Shown here piece after piece: positions 23,985-32,174 of a stretch of DNA of 54,715 nucleotides. The DNA is taken from positions 1,303-56,017 of the forward strand of contig DBAZ01000079.1 of NCBI GenBank assembly GCA_002291945.1, in the 5' to 3' direction. The notes under the pieces were generated by a model. The model made no database searches. It saw only the letters and a list, made by a program, of their open reading frames with translations, and had not been told where the DNA came from. A program made the translations under genes and the position numbers. The first letter of the stretch is position 1, and the number at the start of each line of letters is the position of its first letter. Origin of the DNA: Tepidimonas sp. UBA997. Lineage in GTDB: Bacteria; Pseudomonadota; Gammaproteobacteria; Burkholderiales; Burkholderiaceae_C.

Positions 23985-24844
23985 CACAGGTCAGTGCGGC
24001 TGCGGCCCAACGTTCCAACATCTTCGCCCACCTGGTGCTGTGGGTCGGTCTGGCCATCACGGCTTTTCCGCTGTACGTGGCCTTCGTGGCCTCGACCCTG
24101 ACGACGCAGGACATCGCCCAGGCACCCATGCCTTTGATCCCCGGTGATCAGGGCTGGGCCAACGTCCGCCAGGTGCTGATCGACGGCATGGGGGGTTCTC
24201 ACTTGTCGCCGCCGGTCTGGACCATGCTGGGCAACAGCCTGGCGATGGCGCTGGTGATCGCTTTTGGCAAGATCGTGGTGTCGGTCATCTCGGCCTATGC
24301 GGTGGTGTTTTTCCGCTTCCCGGGGCGCACCTTCTGCTTCTGGCTGATCTTCATCACGCTCATGCTGCCGGTGGAGGTGCGCATCCTGCCGACCTACCAG
24401 GTCGTCACTGACTTGGGCTTGATCGACACCTTTGCCGGACTCACCTTGCCGCTCATCGCCTCGGCCACGGCCACCTTGCTGTTCCGGCAGTTCTTCCTCA
24501 CGCTGCCCGACGAACTGGTGGAGGCCGCCAAGATCGACGGTGCCGGCCCGCTGCGCTTTTTCTGGGACGTGGTGCTGCCGCTGACGCGCATCCAGATTGC
24601 GGCGCTGTTCGTCATTCTTTTTGTCTATGGCTGGAACCAGTACCTCTGGCCCCTGCTGATCATCACCGACATGAACCTCGACACCATCGTGGTGGGCATC
24701 GTCAAGATGATCGGTACCGGCGACGCCGCCACCGACTGGAATCTCGTCATGACCACCACCCTACTGGCCCTGCTGCCGCCGGCGCTCGTCGTGGTGCTGA
24801 TGCAGAAATGGTTTGTGCGCGGCTTGGTGGACAGCGAAAAATAA
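23981..24844 (+). CDS. ugpE: sn-glycerol-3-phosphate ABC transporter permease UgpE
   Basis: 287-residue inner-membrane permease, six TM helices, partner of UgpA. The family stretch HLVLWVGLAITAFPLYVAFVASTLT opens the protein, and the EAA loop reads TLPDELVEAAKIDGAGPLRFFWDVVLPLTRIQIAALFVILFVYGWNQYLWPLL. Starts 4 bases inside the end of ugpA and is followed after 12 bases by ugpC. Confidence 0.95.
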   Translation: MTQVSAAAAQRSNIFAHLVLWVGLAITAFPLYVAFVASTLTTQDIAQAPMPLIPGDQGWANVRQVLIDGMGGSHLSPPVWTMLGNSLAMALVIAFGKIVVSVISAYAVVFFRFPGRTFCFWLIFITLMLPVEVRILPTYQVVTDLGLIDTFAGLTLPLIASATATLLFRQFFLTLPDELVEAAKIDGAGPLRFFWDVVLPLTRIQIAALFVILFVYGWNQYLWPLLIITDMNLDTIVVGIVKMIGTGDAATDWNLVMTTTLLALLPPALVVVLMQKWFVRGLVDSEK

Positions 24845-24856
24845 GCAAGGACATTC

Positions 24857-25864
24857 ATGGCTGCTCTCGGGTTTACTCAAGTCATCAAACGTTACGGCAT
24901 CGGCCCGACGGCGGTGCAAGTCATCCACGGCATCGACGCGCAGATCGACGATGGCGAGTTCATCGTGCTGGTCGGCCCTTCGGGCTGCGGCAAAAGCACG
25001 CTGCTGCGCATGGTGGCGGGCTTGGAAGACATCACCGGCGGTGACATCACCATCGGCGCGCGCAGCGTCAACGGCGTGGAGCCGGCCCAGCGCGATATTG
25101 CGATGGTGTTTCAGAACTATGCGCTCTACCCCCACATGAGCGTGTTCGACAACATGGCCTACGGACTGCGCATACGCCGCCTGCCCGAAGCCGAGGTGCG
25201 CACGCGCGTGCAGGCCGCAGCGCAAACGCTGGAACTGTCGGCCCTGTTGCAGCGCCGCCCGAGCCAGCTCTCGGGCGGGCAACGCCAGCGGGTGGCCATG
25301 GGCCGGGCCATCGTGCGCCAGCCGCAAGTCTTTCTGTTCGACGAACCCTTGTCGAACCTCGACGCCAAGCTGCGCGCCCAGACCCGGCTCGAAATCCAGA
25401 AACTGCACCGCAATCTGGGCATCACATCGCTGTTTGTGACGCACGATCAGGTCGAGGCCATGACGCTGGCCCAGCGCATGGTGGTGATGAACGGTGGCCG
25501 GGTGGAGCAGTTCGCCACCCCGGACGAGGTCTATCGCCGCCCCGCCAGCCTGTTCGTCGCCAGCTTCATGGGGGCACCGCCGATGAATCTGTTGCGGCAG
25601 GTGCCGGGTGTGCAGCCCGGTACCGTGCTGGGTATCCGCCCCGAGCACCTCGTGATCGACCCGGACGGCTGGGCAACCGTGGTCGATTCCACCGAACTGC
25701 TGGGGGCCGAGCGGCTGCTGCACCTGTGTCTGGGTGCCGAAGCATTGACGCTGCGCATGTCGGCTGATAACCCAGCCCCCGAGATGGGAGCGACCCTGCA
25801 CGTTCGTCCGCTGGCCGATATGATGCACACCTTCGATGCCACCACCGGTCTGCGGCGCTCATGA
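24857..25864 (+). CDS. ugpC: sn-glycerol-3-phosphate ABC transporter ATPase UgpC
   Basis: 335-residue ATPase that drives the UgpAE channel. Walker A GPSGCGKST (about 40-48), Q-loop MVFQNYALYPHMSV, signature LSGGQRQRVAMGRAIVRQP, Walker B VFLFDEPLSNLDAKLR and H-loop VTHDQVEAM are all intact. A TOBE-like regulatory domain follows (VPGVQPGTVLGIRPEHLVIDP), somewhat shorter than in E. coli UgpC (about 356). Overlaps ugpQ by 4 bases. Confidence 0.95.
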   Translation: MAALGFTQVIKRYGIGPTAVQVIHGIDAQIDDGEFIVLVGPSGCGKSTLLRMVAGLEDITGGDITIGARSVNGVEPAQRDIAMVFQNYALYPHMSVFDNMAYGLRIRRLPEAEVRTRVQAAAQTLELSALLQRRPSQLSGGQRQRVAMGRAIVRQPQVFLFDEPLSNLDAKLRAQTRLEIQKLHRNLGITSLFVTHDQVEAMTLAQRMVVMNGGRVEQFATPDEVYRRPASLFVASFMGAPPMNLLRQVPGVQPGTVLGIRPEHLVIDPDGWATVVDSTELLGAERLLHLCLGAEALTLRMSADNPAPEMGATLHVRPLADMMHTFDATTGLRRS

Positions 25865-26610
25865 ACCGTCCCACGCTCTCCCCTTGGCCCTACCCGCTCT
25901 GGATCGGGCACCGCGGCGCGGGCAAGGACGCGCCAGAAAACACCTTGGTGGCTTTTCAACGTGGCTGGTCGGCGGGTTTTCGCATGTTCGAGTGCGACGT
26001 CAAGCTCAGCGCCGACGGCGTGCCCTACCTGCTGCATGACGCCACGCTGGATCGCACCACCAACGCACGCGGTGGCGTTGAGGCGCTCAACTGGGCCGAC
26101 TTGGCGGCGCTGGACGCAGGCGGCTGGCACTCGGACGTTTACGCCGGCGAGCCGTTGCTGCGGCTCGACGCGCTGGCCGACTGGTGTCTCGACCACCAGG
26201 CCTCGATGAATCTGGAGATCAAGCCAGTTCCAGGCCACGAGGCGGCCACCGGGGCCGCAGTGGCCCGTGCGGCTCAGGCCTTGTGGGCGCAGGTGGATGT
26301 GCAGCCCTTGCTCTCCTCGTTCCAGGTGCATGCCTTGCAGGCGGCGCAACAGGCCGCGCCCGAACTGCCGCGTGCCTTGCTGCTGGACCGCCTCTGGGCT
26401 GGCTGGGCAGACGCGGCGCGGCAACTCCAGGTGGTCGGACTGGTGGTTCAGCATCGCTTGATCGACCAAGCCTTGGTGGACACGGCGCGACGGCAAGGCT
26501 GGCGCATGCTGTCCTACACCGTCAACGAGGTGGCCCAAGCGCAGCGACTGCTGCAACTCGGGCTCGATGGGCTGATCACCGACCGCATGCAACTGCCGAC
26601 GCAAGTCTGA
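25861..26610 (+). CDS. ugpQ: Glycerophosphodiester phosphodiesterase UgpQ
   Basis: 249-residue GDPD-family enzyme, no signal peptide, so cytoplasmic. Cuts glycerophosphodiesters brought in by Ugp into glycerol-3-phosphate and an alcohol. The active-site features are IGHRGAGKDAPENTLVAFQRG (catalytic His and metal ligands), ECDVKLSADGVPYLLHDATLDRTTNARG and MNLEIKPVPG. The C-terminal TVNEVAQAQRLLQLGLDGLITDRM is also typical. Starts with an ATGA overlap with ugpC; glpD follows after 11 bases. Confidence 0.95.
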   Translation: MNRPTLSPWPYPLWIGHRGAGKDAPENTLVAFQRGWSAGFRMFECDVKLSADGVPYLLHDATLDRTTNARGGVEALNWADLAALDAGGWHSDVYAGEPLLRLDALADWCLDHQASMNLEIKPVPGHEAATGAAVARAAQALWAQVDVQPLLSSFQVHALQAAQQAAPELPRALLLDRLWAGWADAARQLQVVGLVVQHRLIDQALVDTARRQGWRMLSYTVNEVAQAQRLLQLGLDGLITDRMQLPTQV

Positions 26611-26621
26611 GCGCACACACC

Positions 26622-28268
26622 ATGCAGCGTCAACAGGTGTGGTCCCGGTTGGCAACGAGTCCACTGGTCGATCTGGTGGTGGTCGGGGGCGGCGCGACCG
26701 GCTTGGGTGTGGCGCTGGATGCCACGCTGCGGGGGCACAGTGTGGTGCTGCTGGAGTCGCACGATTTTGGCAGCGGCACGTCGTCGCGCTCCACCAAGTT
26801 GCTGCACGGAGGGGTGCGTTACCTGGCCCAGGGCCATCTGCCACTGGTGCGCGAAGCCCTGCGCGAACGCACCACGGTGCTGCACCTGGCACCGCATCTG
26901 GCGCAGCCCCTGCCGTTCGTGATGCCGTCTTACCAGTGGTGGCAGACGCCGTTTTATGGCCTGGGACTCAAGGCCTACGACCTGCTCGCTGGCCGGGCAC
27001 GACTCGGGCCGACGCGCTGGCTCGATGCGGCACAGACGCAGACGTTGCTGCCCGGCGTGCAGCCCGCCGGCTTGCAGGGTGGGGTGTTGTACTGGGACGC
27101 CCAGTTTGAAGACGCCCGGCTGGCGCTGGCGCTGGCACGCACGGCGGCACAGGCGGGAGCGGTGCTGGCCAACCATGCCGAGGTCACACACATTCAGCCG
27201 GCCTCCCCGGCGGCGTCCGATGGTGCCCGCTTCACCGTGGAGGTGACGGATCGCCTGCAAGGGCAGGCCGCACGGTTGCGCACCCGCGCGGTGGTCAATG
27301 CCACCGGCGTCTGGGTCGATCGCTTGCGCCAGCCGCACGCGGCAGCCGCATCGGGCCCGGCACCGGCACGGCTGGTCTCGCCCAGTCAGGGCGTGCATCT
27401 GGTGGTGGAGCGCGATTTTTTGCCCGGCGATCATGCCCTGCTGGTGCCCAAAACCGCCGATGGGCGGGTGCTTTTTGCCGTCCCCTGGCTGGGGTCGCTG
27501 TTGCTGGGCACCACCGACACCCCGCGCCCCGACGTCACGCGTGACCCCGAGCCGTTCGAGCACGAACTCGACTTCATCCTGACCGAAGCCAGCCGGGTGC
27601 TGCAGCGCCCGGTGCGGCGGCACGACATCCGCAGCCAGTGGGTGGGTTTGCGGCCCTTGGTGGCGGCCCAAGCCGGACGCGGCACCGGCGGCCCGTCTCA
27701 ATCCCAATCCCAATCCCAATCCCAATCCATGTCACGGGAACACACCATCGTCGTCGATGCGTCGGGCCTGCTGACGGTCACTGGCGGCAAGTGGACCACC
27801 TACCGGGCCATGGCCGAAGACGTGCTGCGCACCTGCGCCGCGCACCGCCTTTTGCCTGAGCGAGCGGGTGCAGGCACGGCCAGGCACCGGCTGCTCGGGG
27901 CCCCCGACTTGGGCCTGCCCGGCTCGCCAAACCCGCCCGGCCCGCTAGGCAAGGGGGCAGTTTCGTTGGCGCAGCCGCCCGGCCCGCATCTGTACGGCAC
28001 CGAGTGGCCCAAGGTGCAGGCCTGTCCGGGAGCCAGCGTCGAGCTGGGCATGGGCCTGACCGAGGCCATGGTCCGGTTTGCCGCCCGCCACGAATACGCC
28101 TGCACGGTGCAAGACGTGCTGGCCCGGCGCTGGCGGGTGCTGTTTCTGGATGCGGCGCTGGCCCGCCAGATGGCACCGCAGGTTGCAGACATTCTGCAGC
28201 AGGAGACCGGCCTCGATCCACAGCAACAGGTGTTTGCGGCCTTGTCCGAGCGCTACCTGCCGCATTGA
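26622..28268 (+). CDS. glpD: Aerobic glycerol-3-phosphate dehydrogenase GlpD
   Basis: 548-residue FAD enzyme at the membrane that oxidises glycerol-3-phosphate to dihydroxyacetone phosphate and passes electrons to quinone. The FAD site is DLVVVGGGATGLGVALDATLRG, then SGTSSRSTKLLHGGVRYL. VVNATGVWVDRL and FAVPWLGSLLLGTTDTP are family signatures, as is TVTGGKWTTYRAMAEDVL. An odd SQ-repeat linker (SQSQSQSQSQS, around residue 360) comes from a hexanucleotide repeat and interrupts the conserved region between GLRPLVAA and SREHTIVV. The ATG at 26622 is 11 bases after ugpQ and begins right before the FAD fold; the frame is open further upstream but overlaps ugpQ. It completes the pathway of imported G3P into central metabolism. 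Confidence 0.95.
   Translation: MQRQQVWSRLATSPLVDLVVVGGGATGLGVALDATLRGHSVVLLESHDFGSGTSSRSTKLLHGGVRYLAQGHLPLVREALRERTTVLHLAPHLAQPLPFVMPSYQWWQTPFYGLGLKAYDLLAGRARLGPTRWLDAAQTQTLLPGVQPAGLQGGVLYWDAQFEDARLALALARTAAQAGAVLANHAEVTHIQPASPAASDGARFTVEVTDRLQGQAARLRTRAVVNATGVWVDRLRQPHAAAASGPAPARLVSPSQGVHLVVERDFLPGDHALLVPKTADGRVLFAVPWLGSLLLGTTDTPRPDVTRDPEPFEHELDFILTEASRVLQRPVRRHDIRSQWVGLRPLVAAQAGRGTGGPSQSQSQSQSQSMSREHTIVVDASGLLTVTGGKWTTYRAMAEDVLRTCAAHRLLPERAGAGTARHRLLGAPDLGLPGSPNPPGPLGKGAVSLAQPPGPHLYGTEWPKVQACPGASVELGMGLTEAMVRFAARHEYACTVQDVLARRWRVLFLDAALARQMAPQVADILQQETGLDPQQQVFAALSERYLPH
27696..27728 (+). repeat. TCCCAA hexanucleotide repeat inside glpD
   Basis: Four perfect TCCCAA units (27702-27725), preceded by a variant TCTCAA and followed by TCC. 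Read in frame as Ser-Gln repeats. As the unit is 6 bases, slippage would change linker length without shifting frame. Confidence 0.9.
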
Positions 28269-28281
28269 GCGATCGCGCGGC

Positions 28282-31086
28282 TCAACCCGCCTTCAACCAT
28301 GCCTGTGGAGCCTGCCAACTGGCAGCCCACACCGGGACTTGGTCAGCAGGCATGGGGCGGGCGATGCCAAAACCCTGGGCCAGATCGTAGCCCAGCCTGA
28401 GCAGGTGGCTACCCTGCGCCTCGGTTTCCACCCCTTCGGCGATCGGGGTGCGCCGAAAGGCCTCGGCCAGGCCGAGCACCCCTTGCAGAATCGCCCTGTC
28501 GTCGGGGTCGTCCAGCATGTCGCGCACAAAGCTGTGATCGATTTTGAGCGTCTGCACGGGCAGGCGCTTGAGGTAAGTCAGCGACGAATAGCCGGTGCCG
28601 AAGTCGTCCAGCGCAAAGCTCAGGCCCAGCGCCAGGCAATCGTTCATGATCTCGGTCACCCGATCCAGGTCCTGCAGCGCACTGGACTCAAGAATTTCCA
28701 GTTCCAGCAGACTGGGCGAGACGCCGGGTTGCCGTGCCAGCGCTTGCTGCAACATGGGTACGAAGCTGGAATGCTGGAGCTGGTGTGCGCTGACGTTGAC
28801 GCTCACCGGCAATGCCAAGCCCATGCTCTGCCAGAGGGTTATTTGTGCCAGGACCCGATCGATCACCCATTGGCCCAGCATCACTTCAATGGGGTGCCCT
28901 TCGATGAGCGGCAGAAACGCCTTGGGCAGCAGCAGCCCCTGTTTGGGGTGTTGCCAGCGCACCAGGGCTTCCAAGCCCACCACGGCACCGGTGCGCATGT
29001 TCACCTTCGGCTGGTAGTGCAGCACAAAGGACTCATCAACCAGGCTCTGCTCGATGTGGGTGAGGTTTTTGTGATGGCTTCGAAGGGCGATGTGGTGCAT
29101 CACTTCGAACAGGTGGTAGCGGTTCTTGCCGGCCAGTTTGGCTTGGTACATGGCGTGATCGGCTTGGCGCAGCAACTGATCGGGGTCGATGGCCTCGGCT
29201 TGCGGGAAAAACGTCACGCCCAGACTGGCGCTCACCGGGTGGGTCAACGGCAAATCGGGCATGGGGTTGTTACAGGCTTCCAGCAGGCGTTGCAGCATGG
29301 GCTGGCAATTGTCGGGGCCGGGCAGGTCCACCAGCGCCGCCACGAATTCGTCGCCACCGATCCGGGCCAGGGTATCAGATTCACGTAGCGAACGACGCAT
29401 TTGCTCGGCTACCCGGATCAGCAGGTGATCACCGACATCGTGCCCGTAGCGGTCGTTTACTTCCTTGAAGCCGTCCAGATCGATATAGACAATCGCGAGC
29501 ATCATGCCGCGCCGTTGTGCCTGGGTCATGGCCTGTTGCAAGCGATCGGTCAGCAGCACCCGGTTGGGCAGGCTGGTCAGCGGGTCGTAGTGGGCCATGC
29601 GTTCCAGTTGGTGCTGCTGGGCTTTTTGCAGGCTGATGTCCCGGACGGTGCCTTGAATCACCACCTGCCCTGCAATTTCCGAACGGGTCAGCAGCACTGC
29701 GCAATGGATGTCACGGCCATCGCGGCGGCGGTGCATCCATTCGCCATGCCAGGAGCCCTGCTCGAGCGCGGTGTTCAGCAGCGCCAAAGCCTTGGGCCCG
29801 GAGGGGCTGCCGTCGGGTTGCAGCGGCGGTGACAGGTCGATCGGGCTCAAGTTCAGCAGTTCGTCCAGCGAGCGGGCACCAAACAGCTCAACCATGGCCG
29901 GATTGCCCGCCTGAAAACGCCAGTCCGGGGGCGACACCACCATCATGGCGTCACGCGACTGTTCAAACAGCAGGCGGTAACGCTCCTCGCTGTCGCGCAA
30001 GGACTTTTCCAGGGCCTTGCGTTCGGTGATGTCGAAGGCGATTTCCATGCGCACGTAGCGTCCATCGTCCCAGACGATGGCCTGGTCATGGAGCTGAAAC
30101 CAGCGCTGGACGCGCTCGTTGAAGTGCTCCCAGATCAGGGGTGGCGCGGGGGTGCCGTCTGCGTTGAGCAACCGTGGGTTGGTGCAGAAGCTGCACGGGC
30201 CTGTCTGGCCAGTCTGTAGGGTTTGCCAGCAGGTTTTGCCAACGATGTCGCCCAGCAGGTGACGGCTGTGTTCGTTGATGAACAGCACCTCGTGCGTCTG
30301 CATGTCGGCGACATAAACGCCCGCTTGCGTGCCATCCAGGATGTTGCTCAACTGACGGCGCGAGGCCGCCAGGGCGCGTGATTTATCGCGCAGCGCATCG
30401 GCCACCGCTTTGCGCTGCTGCACACTCACCAGCAGGCTGGCAAACCGTTTGAGCATGTCGCGCTCGCTGTCGCCAAAATGGTGCCAGGTCTGCAGTGCAT
30501 CGAAGCCTACAAAGCCAATGCAATCGGTGCCATCCAGCATGGGGGTGGTAAGCAGGCTGGTGATGCTTTGCGCCTGCAGCAGTTTTTTCATGGGACTAGG
30601 CGCCATGGCTGCCACGTCCGGGATCACCCACTCCCGCCCAGACCGGTGTTCATGGACACACAGGTCGTCCAGGGCCAGCGGCAACTGCTGCAGTTGCTCG
30701 CGCATCGGCTCGACGCCGGTTGCACACCATTCGTGCGTGTTGCTGGCGGTGCCGGCCGACCAGTCGTAGCGGAACACATAGGCCCGATCGGCCGCGAAAA
30801 ACTGGGCAATTTCGGCCAGACCTTCCTCGAAGGCCCGATCGACCCCGTCCAGGGGGAGGTTCATGAACCGCATGGCAAGCCGCAGGATGAACTCCCGGTA
30901 TCGGGTCTGGAGCAGCAGGGCGGTCAGTTCGTCAAACTTCTCCCCTAGCTCGGTTGACCCTGCGGCACCTGCCGACTTTGTCGCCAGCCGGTTAAGCAGG
31001 CCAACGAGCCGCCGGTGTTGCGCATCGATCACCGGCAAGCCGGTTTCGAAATGCGCATGCCACGGAAAAATGTCGATCTGCTTCAT
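28282..31086 (-). CDS. Hemerythrin-remnant/GAF/PAS/PAS/GGDEF/EAL signalling protein
   Basis: 934-residue cyclic-di-GMP protein. Residues 1-62 match only the first part of a bacteriohemerythrin domain (FPWHAHFETGLPVIDAQHRRLVGLLNRL). The later His/Glu iron-ligand helices are missing. Then come GAF (about 65-225), PAS with CSFCTNP cysteines (about 245-360), PAS (365-490), GGDEF (495-660, motif RIGGDEF at 576-581, inhibitory-site RESD at 569-572) and EAL (about 675-925, EALVRW and DDFGTGYSSLTYLKRLPVQTLKID). Both enzymatic motifs look intact. No TM helices, so cytoplasmic. It is convergent with glpD (13-base gap). The sensed signal is unknown. Confidence 0.92.
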   Translation of the reverse strand: MKQIDIFPWHAHFETGLPVIDAQHRRLVGLLNRLATKSAGAAGSTELGEKFDELTALLLQTRYREFILRLAMRFMNLPLDGVDRAFEEGLAEIAQFFAADRAYVFRYDWSAGTASNTHEWCATGVEPMREQLQQLPLALDDLCVHEHRSGREWVIPDVAAMAPSPMKKLLQAQSITSLLTTPMLDGTDCIGFVGFDALQTWHHFGDSERDMLKRFASLLVSVQQRKAVADALRDKSRALAASRRQLSNILDGTQAGVYVADMQTHEVLFINEHSRHLLGDIVGKTCWQTLQTGQTGPCSFCTNPRLLNADGTPAPPLIWEHFNERVQRWFQLHDQAIVWDDGRYVRMEIAFDITERKALEKSLRDSEERYRLLFEQSRDAMMVVSPPDWRFQAGNPAMVELFGARSLDELLNLSPIDLSPPLQPDGSPSGPKALALLNTALEQGSWHGEWMHRRRDGRDIHCAVLLTRSEIAGQVVIQGTVRDISLQKAQQHQLERMAHYDPLTSLPNRVLLTDRLQQAMTQAQRRGMMLAIVYIDLDGFKEVNDRYGHDVGDHLLIRVAEQMRRSLRESDTLARIGGDEFVAALVDLPGPDNCQPMLQRLLEACNNPMPDLPLTHPVSASLGVTFFPQAEAIDPDQLLRQADHAMYQAKLAGKNRYHLFEVMHHIALRSHHKNLTHIEQSLVDESFVLHYQPKVNMRTGAVVGLEALVRWQHPKQGLLLPKAFLPLIEGHPIEVMLGQWVIDRVLAQITLWQSMGLALPVSVNVSAHQLQHSSFVPMLQQALARQPGVSPSLLELEILESSALQDLDRVTEIMNDCLALGLSFALDDFGTGYSSLTYLKRLPVQTLKIDHSFVRDMLDDPDDRAILQGVLGLAEAFRRTPIAEGVETEAQGSHLLRLGYDLAQGFGIARPMPADQVPVWAASWQAPQAWLKAG

Positions 31087-31132
31087 GGTTTTCTTGCAAT
31101 CACGACCCGGTTACGACCCTGGCACCTAGCTC

Positions 31133-31159
31133 AGTATAGCGCCGCATCACCCCCGTCAC
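31133..31159 (-). promoter_or_regulatory. Possible promoter of the GGDEF/EAL gene
   Basis: On the minus strand GTGACG (31159-31154) and TATACT (31138-31133) look like -35 and -10 boxes. The spacing of 15 is short. The -10 alone is a good match (5/6) and lies 46 bases before the ATG. Confidence 0.35.
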
Positions 31160-32043
31160 CCAAGACCCAGCATGGAGCGCAAAGCCGGGTGCGCAAAACG
31201 CCTGCGCATCGTGATGGCGTAAAAATTTTCCTGGATTTGATTGAGCGTGCAGCGCTCGACCAGGACGCCGCTTTTGAGCTCATCTGTCACGACCACAGGC
31301 GGCACCAAGGCCAGAGCGCCCGTTTCTCGGGCAAGCAGGCGCAACATGGCCATGTCATCAACTTCGGCCAGTATCTGCGGGCGTATCCCGGCTTCTTCCA
31401 CGATCAGGTCAAAAGCAAGGCGGACGGCGCTGTCCTGGCTGGGCAAGATCAGCGGCTGGTCTGCAAGGTCATCGGGAAACTGGAACGGCCGGGCTTTGCG
31501 CCGCCCGCCGTGGGGTGGACGAGAGACCAGGCTCAGCGGCTGCTGCGCGATCCGACGGCTGATCCAGCCAGCGGCAGTGTCTCGGGGTGCAGCTTCATTG
31601 GACAGCACGACATCCAGGGAATGGCTGGCGAGTCGCGACAGCAACTCACGCATCTGGCCAGAAACCAGCCGCATGCCCAGACTTTGCTCCTGCAGCAGCG
31701 GCAGCAGCCAGCCGATCTGGAAGTTGCGCGAAAGGGTGGCCACCGCCCCGACACGCAAAACCGGACGCGCTTGCGAGGGGGTGCCTTGCAGCGTGCTCAA
31801 AAGTTCCTGCCCGGTTTTGAAGATGGCGTCGGCATGTTCCAGCGCAATGCGCCCGGCCTCAGTCAACTCCAGGCGTCGGTTCTTGCGCTCGAACAGCGCA
31901 TGGCCTAGGCGATCTTCCAACTGACGAAGTTGTATCGACAGTGCAGACGGCGAGATATGCAGCGCCTCAGCCGCCTTGGTGAGTTGGCGGCGGTGGGCCA
32001 CGGCCCAAAAGTAGCGCAGATGGTGATAGTTCAGTTCAGCCAT
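31156..32043 (-). CDS. LysR-family regulator, NhaR-like
   Basis: 295-residue DNA-binding regulator. N-terminal winged helix: MAELNYHHLRYFWAVAHRRQLTKAAEALHISPSALSIQLRQLEDRLGHALFER, closest by eye to NhaR-type LysR proteins. The effector domain follows (VLRVGAVATLSRNFQIGWLLPLLQEQ; LDVVLSNEAAPRDTA). The start at 32043 removes ten upstream residues that would overlap a palindromic operator. Divergent from the bicarbonate transporter gene, its likely target. NhaR senses sodium in E. coli; the target being a Na-dependent transporter fits, but that is inference. Confidence 0.9.
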   Translation of the reverse strand: MAELNYHHLRYFWAVAHRRQLTKAAEALHISPSALSIQLRQLEDRLGHALFERKNRRLELTEAGRIALEHADAIFKTGQELLSTLQGTPSQARPVLRVGAVATLSRNFQIGWLLPLLQEQSLGMRLVSGQMRELLSRLASHSLDVVLSNEAAPRDTAAGWISRRIAQQPLSLVSRPPHGGRRKARPFQFPDDLADQPLILPSQDSAVRLAFDLIVEEAGIRPQILAEVDDMAMLRLLARETGALALVPPVVVTDELKSGVLVERCTLNQIQENFYAITMRRRFAHPALRSMLGLG

Positions 32044-32053
32044 TCCATTCCAT

Positions 32054-32072
32054 TGTTTGATTAAATCAAACA
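32054..32072. promoter_or_regulatory. Perfect 19-bp palindromic LysR operator
   Basis: TGTTTGATTAAATCAAACA is fully symmetrical about its central base and contains a T-N11-A core. It begins 11 bases upstream of the LysR ATG, in the 131-base gap shared with the divergent sbtA-like gene. Position and symmetry point to autoregulation and control of the transporter. The AT-rich motif stands out from the GC-rich surroundings. Confidence 0.75.
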
Positions 32073-32174
32073 TATTGTGCTGGAAGATGAACTGGACGTA
32101 AACAATGGCCTTGCATAAAGTCGAGCCACCTCAAAGTTCCGACCCATTCACGGGTCATCCAACCACGCTTCGAC

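Noticed and set aside
26184..26621. Upstream extension of glpD
   Set aside because: Overlaps ugpQ in another frame and would place over 140 residues of low-complexity sequence before the FAD-binding start.
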